Shown here piece by piece: positions 1 to 7,949 of a stretch of DNA of 64,000 nucleotides; within the stretch, counting starts at the first letter, position 1; every line of letters starts with the position of its first letter. Source of the stretch: Tessaracoccus timonensis (lineage in GTDB: Bacteria; Actinomycetota; Actinomycetes; Propionibacteriales; Propionibacteriaceae); contig NZ_LT996886.1 of NCBI RefSeq assembly GCF_900343145.1, positions 1,364,001 to 1,428,000 of the forward strand. Direction: 5' to 3'. The position numbers were made by a program, and so were the translations under genes. Below the pieces are notes generated by a model, which saw only the letters and a program-made list of their open reading frames with translations, ran no database searches and had not been told where the DNA came from.

Positions 1-2
1 CA

Positions 3-1940
3 GCTGACGGTACGGAGGAGCTGGTTGACGGCATGCGCAAGCTCGACGAGAACGGTGAGCCGCTGCGTGCGGGCGGGCAGCAGATCGCCGACGGCGTCGA
101 GCAGATGTCGGGGAAGATGCCGCAGCTCGTGGGCGGCGTCGAGCAGCTCGCCAGCGGTGCCAACCAGCTTCTGCCGGGTGTGCAGCAGTACACCGACGGC
201 ACCGCCCGGCTTGTCGGCGGCATCGGGCAGCTCTCCGGAGGGCTCGACCAGGTGGTAACAGGCCTCGAGTCAGCCGACATGGATTTCTCGCAGTTGCAGC
301 AGCTCGTCGACGGGGCCGACAAGCTCGCGGCGGGCGCTGGCAAGCTCGCCGACGGGATCGACGAGGCCGTCACGCCGCTCGAGCAACTCGATGGACTCGT
401 TACCGACGAGATGGTGCAGCAGGCGAAGCAGCTCAAGCAGCAGGTGTCCGGGCTGGGTGAGCGCGTCGTCGAACTCGACCGGCAGTTGCAGGGCTACGCC
501 AGCGGTGCCGTCGCTCCGCCGCAGGAGATTACGCAGGCAGCCGAGACACTCAAGGCGCAGTTCCGGTGCACCGACGCTGACCCGGCCGTCTGCGAGGAGC
601 GCCGCGCCGCCTATGAAGCTGGCGTTGATGCGGCCATGGAGGGCGGTTTCCAGCACGGCGCCCAGCGGGCGACGCAGTTCCTGCACTCCACTGAGGCCGA
701 GAGCGGCAAGACGTATCTTGAGCTGGCGCAGCTCGCGGCAACGCGAGGCGAGGACGGGCTGGGGAAGCTCGTCGACGGTCTGGGCCAGGCGCAGAAAATC
801 GGACCTGGCCTGCAGCAGCTGAAGGACGGCTCACGGCAGCTCGCCGACGGCAACCGCGAGCTCGCGAAGGGTATCCACCAGATGGCCGACGTGATGCCGC
901 GCGAGATCAAGCAGCAGATGGGCGAGCTCAAGACCGGGCTCGGCAAGCTGCGCGACGGCGCCAAAACCATGGAACGTGAGGCGCAGCCGCTGGTGACCAA
1001 CGGTAAGCAACTGGGTGCCGGCGCGACGCAGCTCAACACTGGGATTCAGCGCCTCGCCTCCGAAATTGGTGCGTTGCCGGGCGGCGTCGAGAAGCTCAGC
1101 AGCGGCCTCCTGCAGTACGTCGACGGCGTGTGGCAGTACACCGACGGGGTGTCCCAGGCCGCTGCGGGAACCGGGGAGCTTGCTGAGGGTATCGTCGAAC
1201 TCGACGACGGGGCCGCCAAGCTCGACGAGGGCGTCGGCACGTTCGCGGACAAGCTCGCCGCCGGCAAGAGCGAGATTCCGAGCTACAGCGAGTCTGATCG
1301 CAAGGCGCTCGGCGACGCCGTGTCGAGCCCCATCGACATTGACCAGTCGTTGATGGCACGCGGGGGAGTGCCGCTGTCGGCGCTGATCCTCGTCGCAGGG
1401 CTGTGGCTGGCTGCGTTGGCAGCGTTCATCGTCGTGCGACCGGTGCCGAGTGACGTCGTCACGTCGCGTGCCCCGAGTGCGCTGTTGTGGCTGCGCACGG
1501 TTGGGCTACCGACGGCGCTCCTCGCCGCCGTCGGGCTGGTGCTGGGCGTCGTGGGTGGCCTGTGGTGGTCGATGTCGCTCGGGCGCACGGCGGGTTTGAT
1601 GGCGTTGCTCGCGGGGCTGGGCGTCGTGTTCGCATTCATGCAGCACGCGCTGGCAGGGTGGCTCGGGCACGTCGGGCGCGGTATTGCGCTGGTCCTGCTC
1701 GCGGTGACGACCGCGCTTGGGCTGAGCTCGAGCGTGCCCGATTGGCTTGACCCGGTGGCCGCGGTGTCCCCGCTGCACGGCGGCATGCTGCTGGTGCGTT
1801 CCTGGCTGGCGGGAGCTTCGGTGACCACAGCGGTGTTCGCGACGGGGCTCGTCGCCCTGGTGCTCGCGGGGGTCTCGCTGCTCGCCATCGCGCTGCGACG
1901 CCGCCTCACCCCAGCGCAGTTCAAACTGCGCTACGCCTAG
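3..1940 (+). CDS. YhgE/Pip-type membrane protein, 5' end outside window
   Basis: The reading frame is open from the first bases of the window, and the same repeat pattern (DGxxQLxxG) continues upstream of the first ATG at 33, so the gene starts outside the window. The visible part has about 450 residues of heptad-like repeats of the type 'DGADKLAAGAGKLADG', predicted to be an extracytoplasmic coiled stalk. About five hydrophobic segments follow in the last 190 residues (for example ALILVAGLWLAALAAF and AGLMALLAGLGVVFAF). This layout is typical of YhgE/Pip (ABC-2-like) envelope proteins, some of which are phage-infection or secretion-associated proteins. The TAG stop at 1938-1940 is part of the CTAG into which the IS inserted, so the protein end is intact. 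The family is a pattern-based call and the substrate is unknown. Confidence 0.75.
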   Translation, partial: ADGTEELVDGMRKLDENGEPLRAGGQQIADGVEQMSGKMPQLVGGVEQLASGANQLLPGVQQYTDGTARLVGGIGQLSGGLDQVVTGLESADMDFSQLQQLVDGADKLAAGAGKLADGIDEAVTPLEQLDGLVTDEMVQQAKQLKQQVSGLGERVVELDRQLQGYASGAVAPPQEITQAAETLKAQFRCTDADPAVCEERRAAYEAGVDAAMEGGFQHGAQRATQFLHSTEAESGKTYLELAQLAATRGEDGLGKLVDGLGQAQKIGPGLQQLKDGSRQLADGNRELAKGIHQMADVMPREIKQQMGELKTGLGKLRDGAKTMEREAQPLVTNGKQLGAGATQLNTGIQRLASEIGALPGGVEKLSSGLLQYVDGVWQYTDGVSQAAAGTGELAEGIVELDDGAAKLDEGVGTFADKLAAGKSEIPSYSESDRKALGDAVSSPIDIDQSLMARGGVPLSALILVAGLWLAALAAFIVVRPVPSDVVTSRAPSALLWLRTVGLPTALLAAVGLVLGVVGGLWWSMSLGRTAGLMALLAGLGVVFAFMQHALAGWLGHVGRGIALVLLAVTTALGLSSSVPDWLDPVAAVSPLHGGMLLVRSWLAGASVTTAVFATGLVALVLAGVSLLAIALRRRLTPAQFKLRYA

Positions 1941-1941
1941 C
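1936..1941. repeat. Outer left target flank (CCTAGC)
   Basis: This CTAG-centred site lies immediately left of IS copy A. Its first five bases match the right outer flank of copy B (CCTAGA at 25827). It includes the stop codon of the upstream membrane protein gene and, on the other strand, the stop codon of the transposase. Confidence 0.7.
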
Positions 1942-2944
1942 TGTATGAGGTCATGACGTTGTCTACACGTTCGTGGACTCGGCTGGCCGGTGGCTGGTCT
2001 GCACAGGCGGTATGAGGCCGATGATAGTTGTAGTGATGGACCCATACCCCGATCGCCTTCCGGCGGGCCTGCTCGGAGTCATAGACGCGGGCATAGAGGC
2101 ACTCTTCGGCAAGGAGTCGTTGGTAGCGTTCGACCTTCCCGTTGTGCCGCGGCGTGTACACCCGCGTGCGCTGATGACGCGAGGCGTGCGACTGCACCGC
2201 CGTCACGAACCGTGAGGCCCGGTAGTTCGCGCCGTTGTCCGTCACGACTCGGACGAGTCGGGTGATGCCATGGGCGGCGAAGTACGCGCGAGCCCGGGCG
2301 AAGAACCCGATCGTGGTCTGTGCTGTCTCGTCCTCGAGGGCTTCGGTGTACGCCAGCCGGGAGTACCCATCGATGGCCGAGTGCAGGTAGGTGTAGCCGA
2401 CGCGCTGCTTGTGCGCGCGCTTGGACGCCAGTGCTTTGCTGCTGCCGCGGCCGTGTGCCCACCAGCCGCCCCCGTCAGGGATCTTCCCGACCTTCTTCAC
2501 GTCCATGTGGAGCATGTGGCCGGGGAACCTGGCGGTGATCGTGCCGATCGTCCGGTTGCTCTCTCCTGTCGGGTCGAGGTCGCGACGCCGGCCGATCCCG
2601 AGTCGCTTCAGCCAGCGCGATACCGTGCGCAGGCAGCAGTGGTGGCCGAGGTGGGCCAGTTCGTGGTGGATGCGGCGGGCGGACCACTTGTGATCGCGAC
2701 GCCAGCGATCGATTAGCTCCAGCATCTCCAGGGGGATTCGTGTGGGGCGGGCTGCTGGTGCGCTGGAGCGGTCTTCAAGTCCGTCGGCGCCTTCGGCCCG
2801 ATAGCGGGCCACCCATTTCGTGAGTGTGGAGCGGGCGATGCCGGCTTCAGCGGCGACGTGAGCGATGGGCCGGCCGCCTGCGAGGACGCGGGTGACGAGG
2901 CGCTGTCTTCCTTCCGGGGTCAGTGGGGCGTTAGCGTGGGTCAT
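1937..2944 (-). CDS. IS481-family transposase, copy A
   Basis: This is a DDE transposase of about 335 residues from the ATG at 2944 (MTHANAPLTPEGRQRL). An N-terminal helix-turn-helix (residues about 10-60: IAHVAAEAGIARSTLTKWVARY) precedes an integrase core. Catalytic positions are visible as D in LHMDVKKVGK, D in VVTDNGANYR and E in NGKVERYQRLL. The frame runs out of the element: the last codon (AGC) and the TAG stop are made by the target sequence GCTAGG. In copy B the same position gives ACC TAG. An upstream in-frame start at 2986 would add 14 residues and is less likely, because MTHANAPLT is also the N-terminus pattern of other IS481 proteins in this window. Confidence 0.9.
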   Translation of the reverse strand: MTHANAPLTPEGRQRLVTRVLAGGRPIAHVAAEAGIARSTLTKWVARYRAEGADGLEDRSSAPAARPTRIPLEMLELIDRWRRDHKWSARRIHHELAHLGHHCCLRTVSRWLKRLGIGRRRDLDPTGESNRTIGTITARFPGHMLHMDVKKVGKIPDGGGWWAHGRGSSKALASKRAHKQRVGYTYLHSAIDGYSRLAYTEALEDETAQTTIGFFARARAYFAAHGITRLVRVVTDNGANYRASRFVTAVQSHASRHQRTRVYTPRHNGKVERYQRLLAEECLYARVYDSEQARRKAIGVWVHHYNYHRPHTACADQPPASRVHERVDNVMTSYS

Positions 2945-3054
2945 CGGAGCGGGTCTCTTTCTGCTGGATGGTTGCTTAGACACCACCCATCGTGCAGTCC
3001 AGGGGCCCGTTCCTTCATCCCCGCTCGGTGACTACAACGTCATGACCCACAACA
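1942..3054 (-). mobile_element. IS481-family insertion sequence, copy A (IS5564-like)
   Basis: This element is 1,113 bp. Its imperfect terminal inverted repeats share GTCATGACGTTGT: the left end reads TGTATGAGGTCATGACGTTG, and the right end is the complement of TGTTGTGGGTCATGACGTTG. A single transposase gene fills it on the minus strand. Copy B at 24714-25826 has the same length and differs by at least one base, giving Ser or Pro in the motif HKW(S/P)ARR. CTAG-centred targets are typical of several IS481-family elements. The IS5564 resemblance is from memory of Corynebacterium elements, not a search. Confidence 0.88.
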
Positions 3055-3542
3055 TCTAGGCGTTCTGCGATGAAGGTTGGATCCCAGCCGGGATTGAAAG
3101 TGTCGACGTGGGTGAATCCGAGCCGCTCGTATAGGCCACGCAGGTTCGGGTGGCAGTCGAGCCGCAGCTTGGCGCACCCCTGCGTTCGCGCGGCATGGCG
3201 GCAAGCCTCGATCAGCGCGGAGCTGACACCCCGGCCCGCATGTGTCCGTCGCACCGCGAGCTTGTGCAGATATGCGGCCTCCCCCTTGAGGGCGTCGGGC
3301 CAGAACTCGGGATCCTCGGCCGACAAGGTGCAACAGCCGACGATGCCGTCGCTGCAACTCGCGACTAGGAGCTCGGATCTCAGGACGAAGGTCTCCGCGA
3401 ATGTCCGGTCGATCCGCGCGACGTCCCAGGCGGGCGTTCCCTTGGCGGACATCCACGCCGCAGCGTCGTGCATCAGCCGCACAACCTCGTCGATATCACC
3501 CGAGCAGGCGACCCGAACGTTCGGAGGCTCCTCGCTGTCCAT
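3055..3542 (-). pseudogene. orf5: Integron 3'-CS orf5 (GNAT acetyltransferase), cut at its 3' end
   Basis: This matches ORF5 of the class 1 integron 3' conserved segment: it begins MDSEEPPNVRVACSGDIDEV and has the GNAT acetyl-CoA loop (RRTHAGRGVSSALIEA). The IS481 element inserted after ...FIAERL, removing the last codons. Translation now runs on into the IS and stops near 3015, adding about 13 foreign residues. The missing end (reading LEL EI stop) is at 24695-24713, more than 21 kb away beside IS copy B. The enzyme is putative and is not known to confer resistance. Because only a few residues are lost, partial function cannot be excluded. Confidence 0.9.
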
Positions 3543-3669
3543 TCGCTCCCCTGGCGCGGTATGAACCGCCGCCTCATAGTGCAGTTTGATCCTGACGAGC
3601 CCAGCATGTCTGCGCCCACCTTCGCGGAACCTGACCAGGGTCCGCTAGCGGGCGGCCGGAAGGTGAATG

Positions 3670-4509
3670 CTAGGCATGATCTAACCCTCGGTCTCTGGCG
3701 TCGCGACTGCGAAATTTCGCGAGGGTTTCCGAGAAGGTGATTGCGCTTCGCAGATCTCCAGGCGCGTGGGTGCGGACGTAGTCAGCGCCATTGCCGATCG
3801 CGTGAAGTTCCGCCGCAAGGCTCGCTGGACCCAGATCCTTTACAGGAAGGCCAACGGTGGCGCCCAAGAAGGATTTCCGCGACACCGAGACCAATAGCGG
3901 AAGCCCCAACGCCGACTTCAGCTTTTGAAGGTTCGACAGCACGTGCAGCGATGTTTCCGGTGCGGGGCTCAAGAAAAATCCCATCCCCGGATCGAGGATG
4001 AGCCGGTCGGCAGCGACCCCGCTCCGTCGCAAGGCGGAAACCCGCGCCTCGAAGAACCGCACAATCTCGTCGAGCGCGTCTTCGGGTCGAAGGTGACCGG
4101 TGCGGGTGGCGATGCCATCCCGCTGCGCTGAGTGCATAACCACCAGCCTGCAGTCCGCCTCAGCAATATCGGGATAGAGCGCAGGGTCAGGAAATCCTTG
4201 GATATCGTTCAGGTAGCCCACGCCGCGCTTGAGCGCATAGCGCTGGGTTTCCGGTTGGAAGCTGTCGATTGAAACACGGTGCATCTGATCGGACAGGGCG
4301 TCTAAGAGCGGCGCAATACGTCTGATCTCATCGGCCGGCGATACAGGCCTCGCGTCCGGATGGCTGGCGGCCGGTCCGACATCCACGACGTCTGATCCGA
4401 CTCGCAGCATTTCGATCGCCGCGGTGACAGCGCCGGCGGGGTCTAGCCGCCGGCTCTCATCGAAGAAGGAGTCCTCGGTGAGATTCAGAATGCCGAACAC
4501 CGTCACCAT
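3670..4509 (-). CDS. sul1: Sulfonamide-insensitive dihydropteroate synthase Sul1
   Basis: This 279-residue protein starts [20 protein letters not shown] and is recognised as Sul1 along its length. It is a cytoplasmic TIM-barrel dihydropteroate synthase that condenses pterin pyrophosphate with p-aminobenzoate while excluding sulfonamides, replacing the sensitive chromosomal enzyme. Its start overlaps the end of qacEdelta1 by 7 bases, the standard arrangement in the class 1 integron 3' conserved segment. It is read on the minus strand with the cassettes. Length and context fit an intact gene. Confidence 0.98.
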   Translation of the reverse strand: MVTVFGILNLTEDSFFDESRRLDPAGAVTAAIEMLRVGSDVVDVGPAASHPDARPVSPADEIRRIAPLLDALSDQMHRVSIDSFQPETQRYALKRGVGYLNDIQGFPDPALYPDIAEADCRLVVMHSAQRDGIATRTGHLRPEDALDEIVRFFEARVSALRRSGVAADRLILDPGMGFFLSPAPETSLHVLSNLQKLKSALGLPLLVSVSRKSFLGATVGLPVKDLGPASLAAELHAIGNGADYVRTHAPGDLRSAITFSETLAKFRSRDARDRGLDHA

Positions 4510-4850
4510 GGCGTCGGCCTCCGCAGCGACTTCCACGATGGGGATCGGGCGAGCAAAAAGGCAGCAATTATGAGCCCCATACCTACAAAGCCCCACGCAT
4601 CAAGCTTTTGCCCATGAAGCAACCAGGCAATGGCTGTAATTATGACGACGCCGAGTCCCGACCAGACTGCATAAGCAACACCGACAGGGATGGATTTCAG
4701 AACCAGAGAAAGAAAATAAAATGCGATGCCATAACCGATTATGACAACGGCGGAAGGGGCAAGCTTAGTAAAGCCCTCGCTAGATTTTAATGCGGATGTT
4801 GCGATTACTTCGCCAACTATTGCGATAACAAGAAAAAGCCAGCCTTTCAT
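4503..4850 (-). CDS. qacEdelta1: Truncated quaternary-ammonium efflux protein QacEdelta1
   Basis: This is a 115-residue small multidrug resistance (SMR) family protein with the start [20 protein letters not shown] and the hydrophobic segments expected of four-helix proton-coupled exporters. The natural C-terminus of QacE is replaced by [13 protein letters not shown], the hallmark of the delta1 form created when sul1 joined the integron. It overlaps the sul1 start. Residual disinfectant efflux is reported for the family but is weak. Confidence 0.97.
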   Translation of the reverse strand: MKGWLFLVIAIVGEVIATSALKSSEGFTKLAPSAVVIIGYGIAFYFLSLVLKSIPVGVAYAVWSGLGVVIITAIAWLLHGQKLDAWGFVGMGLIIAAFLLARSPSWKSLRRPTPW

Positions 4851-4953
4851 GATATATCTCCCAATTTGTGTAGGGCTTATTATGCACGCTTAAAAATAAT
4901 AAAAGCAGACTTGACCTGATAGTTTGGCTGTGAGCAATTATGTGCTTAGTGCA

Positions 4954-5013
4954 TCTAACGCTTGAGTTAAGCCGCGCCGCGAAGCGGCGTCGGCTTGAAC
5001 GAATTGTTAGACA
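4954..5013 (-). other. attC site of the aadA1 cassette
   Basis: This imperfect palindrome of about 60 bases has outer core sites TCTAACG (4954) and GTTAGAC (5006-5012) and a GC-rich hairpin (GCCGCGCCGCGAAGCGGC). It matches the aadA1 59-base element, the single-strand recombination site used by IntI1. It lies just downstream of the aadA1 stop on the minus strand. Confidence 0.85.
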
Positions 5014-5805
5014 TTATTTGCCGACTACCTTGGTGATCTCGCCTTTCACGTAGTGAACAAATTCTTCCAACTGATCTGCGCGGGAGGCCAAGCGATCTTC
5101 TTCTTGTCCAAGATAAGCCTGTCTAGCTTCAAGTATGACGGGCTGATACTGGGCCGGCAGGCGCTCCATTGCCCAGTCGGCAGCGACATCCTTCGGCGCG
5201 ATTTTGCCGGTTACTGCGCTGTACCAAATGCGGGACAACGTAAGCACTACATTTCGCTCATCGCCAGCCCAGTCGGGCGGCGAGTTCCATAGCGTTAAGG
5301 TTTCATTTAGCGCCTCAAATAGATCCTGTTCAGGAACCGGATCAAAGAGTTCCTCCGCCGCTGGACCTACCAAGGCAACGCTATGTTCTCTTGCTTTTGT
5401 CAGCAAGATAGCCAGATCAATGTCGATCGTGGCTGGCTCGAAGATACCTGCAAGAATGTCATTGCGCTGCCATTCTCCAAATTGCAGTTCGCGCTTAGCT
5501 GGATAACGCCACGGAATGATGTCGTCGTGCACAACAATGGTGACTTCTACAGCGCGGAGAATCTCGCTCTCTCCAGGGGAAGCCGAAGTTTCCAAAAGGT
5601 CGTTGATCAAAGCTCGCCGCGTTGTTTCATCAAGCCTTACGGTCACCGTAACCAGCAAATCAATATCACTGTGTGGCTTCAGGCCGCCATCCACTGCGGA
5701 GCCGTACAAATGTACGGCCAGCAACGTCGGTTCGAGATGGCGCTCGATGACGCCAACTACCTCTGATAGTTGAGTCGATACTTCGGCGATCACCGCTTCC
5801 CTCAT
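5014..5805 (-). CDS. aadA1: Aminoglycoside (3'')(9)-O-adenylyltransferase AadA1
   Basis: This 263-residue protein from the ATG at 5805 (MREAVIAEVSTQLSEVVGVI) is recognised as AadA1. The nucleotidyltransferase signature HLYGSAVDGGLKPHSDID lies around residues 33-50, followed by the C-terminal helical domain common to AadA enzymes. It adenylylates streptomycin and spectinomycin in the cytoplasm. A longer in-frame start at 5880 lies inside the upstream attC and is not the family start. It is the second cassette of the array and is expressed from the integron Pc promoter. Confidence 0.97.
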   Translation of the reverse strand: MREAVIAEVSTQLSEVVGVIERHLEPTLLAVHLYGSAVDGGLKPHSDIDLLVTVTVRLDETTRRALINDLLETSASPGESEILRAVEVTIVVHDDIIPWRYPAKRELQFGEWQRNDILAGIFEPATIDIDLAILLTKAREHSVALVGPAAEELFDPVPEQDLFEALNETLTLWNSPPDWAGDERNVVLTLSRIWYSAVTGKIAPKDVAADWAMERLPAQYQPVILEARQAYLGQEEDRLASRADQLEEFVHYVKGEITKVVGK

Positions 5806-5809
5806 GATG

Positions 5810-5910
5810 TTTAACGCCTGGCACAGCTGCCGACAAAATTGGCGCTTGTTTTGCCGGCTTTTTGGCAAAACAAGTGACACTTTTGGCGGTCAGTTGCTGC
5901 CACTTGTTAA
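5810..5910 (-). other. attC site of the dfrA cassette
   Basis: This is a recombination site of about 100 bases between the dfrA stop and the aadA1 start. It has core sites GTTAAC-like at 5906-5911 and GTTTAACG at 5809-5816, and internal inverted segments (for example TTGTTTTGCC with GGCAAAACAA at 5848-5873). It corresponds to the 95-base dfrA1-type attC. Confidence 0.8.
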
Positions 5911-6380
5911 CCCTTTTGCCAGATTTGGTAACTATAATTTATGTTAGACACGAAGTCTTGGCTAAAAACTGGCCTAAAACTACTGGGGATTTCTGGAAAA
6001 TAGACATCACCTTCTGGCTCAATGTCGATTGTTGAAATATGTAAAGTATCAACTTTATCGATCAGGCTTTTGTATATTTCACCACCACCAGACACAATCA
6101 CATGATCCGTTATCGTCTTCAGATGATTTAGCGCTTCATCGATAGATGGAAATACCAATACATTCTCATCACTGGAAGTGAAGCTTGAACGAGTTACAAC
6201 GGCATATTTTCGGTTGGGTAAAGCCCCCATTGACTCGAAAGTCTTTCGGCCTACCAAAAGCCACTGATTATAGGTAATCGCTTTGAAGAGTAATTGTTCC
6301 CCTTTGGCACTCCATGGAATATCTGGGCCATTTCCGATAACTCCATTCTTCGAAATTGCTGCCATTAGTGATAGTTTCAC
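5907..6380 (-). CDS. dfrA15: Trimethoprim-resistant dihydrofolate reductase, DfrA1 group (DfrA15-like)
   Basis: This 157-residue protein has the start [20 protein letters not shown] and ends [10 protein letters not shown], the length of the DfrA1 group. It reduces dihydrofolate with NADPH and tolerates trimethoprim. Compared with DfrA1 from memory it has A at position 7 and changes such as [22 protein letters not shown], which agree better with DfrA15. The exact allele needs a database comparison. It is the first cassette after attI1 and is therefore the one most strongly expressed from Pc. Confidence 0.9.
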   Translation of the reverse strand: MKLSLMAAISKNGVIGNGPDIPWSAKGEQLLFKAITYNQWLLVGRKTFESMGALPNRKYAVVTRSSFTSSDENVLVFPSIDEALNHLKTITDHVIVSGGGEIYKSLIDKVDTLHISTIDIEPEGDVYFPEIPSSFRPVFSQDFVSNINYSYQIWQKG

Positions 6381-6395
6381 GATACTTCCTTAGGG

Positions 6396-6461
6396 GTTAA
6401 CTTTGTTTTAGGGCGACTGCCCTGCTGCGTAACATCGTTGCTGCTCCATAACATCAAACAT
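6396..6461 (-). other. attI1 integration site
   Basis: The GTTAAC core at 6396-6401 marks the recombination point between the dfrA cassette and the conserved sequence TTTGTTTTAGGGCGACTGCC, which is characteristic of attI1. The sequence up to about 6461 matches the usual roughly 65-base site. The P2 spacer shows the common version without the extra GGG. Confidence 0.85.
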
Positions 6462-6536
6462 CGACCCACGGCGTAACGCGCTTGCTGCTTGGATGCCCGA
6501 GGCATAGACTGTACAAAAAAACAGTCATAACAAGCC

Positions 6537-7069
6537 ATGAAAACCGCCACTGCGCCGTTACCACCGCTGCGTTCGGTCAAGGTTCTGGACCAGTTGCGTG
6601 AGCGCATACGCTACTTGCATTACAGTTTACGAACCGAACAGGCTTATGTCCACTGGGTTCGTGCCTTCATCCGTTTCCACGGTGTGCGTCACCCGGCAAC
6701 CTTGGGCAGCAGCGAAGTCGAGGCATTTCTGTCCTGGCTGGCGAACGAGCGCAAGGTTTCGGTCTCCACGCATCGTCAGGCATTGGCGGCCTTGCTGTTC
6801 TTCTACGGCAAGGTGCTGTGCACGGATCTGCCCTGGCTTCAGGAGATCGGAAGACCTCGGCCGTCGCGGCGCTTGCCGGTGGTGCTGACCCCGGATGAAG
6901 TGGTTCGCATCCTCGGTTTTCTGGAAGGCGAGCATCGTTTGTTCGCCCAGCTTCTGTATGGAACGGGCATGCGGATCAGTGAGGGTTTGCAACTGCGGGT
7001 CAAGGATCTGGATTTCGATCACGGCACGATCATCGTGCGGGAGGGCAAGGGCTCCAAGGATCGGGCCTT
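6537..7069 (+). pseudogene. intI1: Class 1 integron integrase, 5' part, cut by IS6100
   Basis: This is the first 177 codons of IntI1 ([20 protein letters not shown]...), including the N-terminal SAM-like domain and the start of the catalytic tyrosine-recombinase domain ([12 protein letters not shown]). It ends at ...GSKDRAL, where IS6100 begins. The catalytic HxxR and Tyr residues are lost, so cassette integration from this copy is impossible. The start codon lies 136 bp from the attI1 core, as in standard integrons. A second, overlapping intI1 fragment is at 23068-23707. Confidence 0.95.
6624..6652 (-). promoter_or_regulatory. Integron cassette promoter Pc, hybrid type PcH1
   Basis: On the minus strand the -35 hexamer is TGGACA (complement of 6647-6652) and the -10 is TAAACT (complement of 6624-6629), spaced by 17 bases inside the intI1 coding region. 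The pair TGGACA/TAAACT is the PcH1 variant, of intermediate strength in published comparisons. It drives dfrA, aadA1 and probably qacEdelta1 and sul1. Confidence 0.85.
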
Positions 7070-7949
7070 GGCTCTGTTGCAAAGATTGGCGGCAGTCAGA
7101 GGTAGGCTGTCGCTCTGCGCCGATCAGGCGGCTGCTGCGAAATGGTGGTTGAGCATGCCCGTGGCCTCCGTCAGCGCCGAGGGCCCAATGCCAAAAGCTC
7201 TCTCCACAAGGCGCACCTCGCCCCTGATGCCGGGCTGCAGGCACCAGGGGCGAGCCTGTCCTTTGCGCAGGGCTCGCATGACTTCGAATCCCTTGATCGT
7301 GGCATAGGCCGTGGGGATCGATTTGAAACCGCGCACCGGCTTGATCAGTATCTTGAGCTTTCCGTGATCGGCCTCGATCACGTTATTGAGATACTTCACC
7401 TGCCGGTGGGCCGTCTCCCGGTCCAGCTTTCCTTCGCGCTTCAATTCGGTGATCGCTGCACCATAGCTCGGCGCTTTGTCGGTATTGAGCGTGGCAGGCT
7501 TTTCCCAGTGCTTCAGGCCTCGCAGGGCCTTGCCCAGGAACCGCTTCGCTGCCTTGGCGCTGCGGGTCGGCGACAGGTAGAAATCGATCGTGTCGCCCCG
7601 CTTGTCGACTGCCCGGTACAGGTAGGTCCACTTGCCCCGCACCTTGACGTAGGTTTCATCCAGGCGCCAGCTCGGATCAAAGCCACGCCGCCAGAACCAG
7701 CGCAGCCGCTTCTCCATCTCCGGGGCGTAGCACTGGACCCAGCGATAGATCGTCGTATGGTCGACCGAAATGCCGCGTTCCGCCAGCATTTCCTCAAGGT
7801 CGCGATAGCTGATCGGATAGCGACAATACCAGCGCACCGCCCACAGGATCACATCACCCTGGAAATGGCGCCACTTGAAATCCGTCATCGTTCCGTCCGT
7901 CCAATCTCCGCCAAGCATGCTCAAGCTTCACGATTTTTGCAACAGAGCC
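7070..7949 (-). mobile_element. IS6100, copy 1
   Basis: This 880-bp element is bounded by the inverted ends GGCTCTGTTGCAAA (7070) and TTTGCAACAGAGCC (to 7949). Length and ends are those of IS6100 (IS6 family). The flanking octamers (CGGGCCTT and GTCGCGAG) differ, so there is no target duplication. This is expected when IS6-family replicative events delete adjacent DNA. It truncates intI1 on the left and the relaxase gene on the right. Confidence 0.97.
7124..7888 (-). CDS. tnpA: IS6100 transposase, copy 1
   Basis: This is a 254-residue IS6-family DDE transposase starting [20 protein letters not shown]. The catalytic pattern is visible as D in [14 protein letters not shown] in [12 protein letters not shown] and E in [11 protein letters not shown]. 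An in-frame start 12 codons upstream (7924) is possible. The protein carries out replicative cointegrate formation, which explains the pairs of IS6100 copies and missing target duplications here. The sequence is the same as copy 2 at 23762-24526. Confidence 0.97.
   Translation of the reverse strand: MTDFKWRHFQGDVILWAVRWYCRYPISYRDLEEMLAERGISVDHTTIYRWVQCYAPEMEKRLRWFWRRGFDPSWRLDETYVKVRGKWTYLYRAVDKRGDTIDFYLSPTRSAKAAKRFLGKALRGLKHWEKPATLNTDKAPSYGAAITELKREGKLDRETAHRQVKYLNNVIEADHGKLKILIKPVRGFKSIPTAYATIKGFEVMRALRKGQARPWCLQPGIRGEVRLVERAFGIGPSALTEATGMLNHHFAAAA

Noticed and set aside
5907..6380. dfrA1 itself
   Set aside because: Several residues differ from DfrA1 as remembered (A7, [19 protein letters not shown]). 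DfrA15 fits better, but the exact allele is left to a database check.
6537..7307. 256-residue integrase-like protein
   Set aside because: The last about 80 residues come from IS6100; only bases to 7069 are intI1, so it is a truncated pseudogene.
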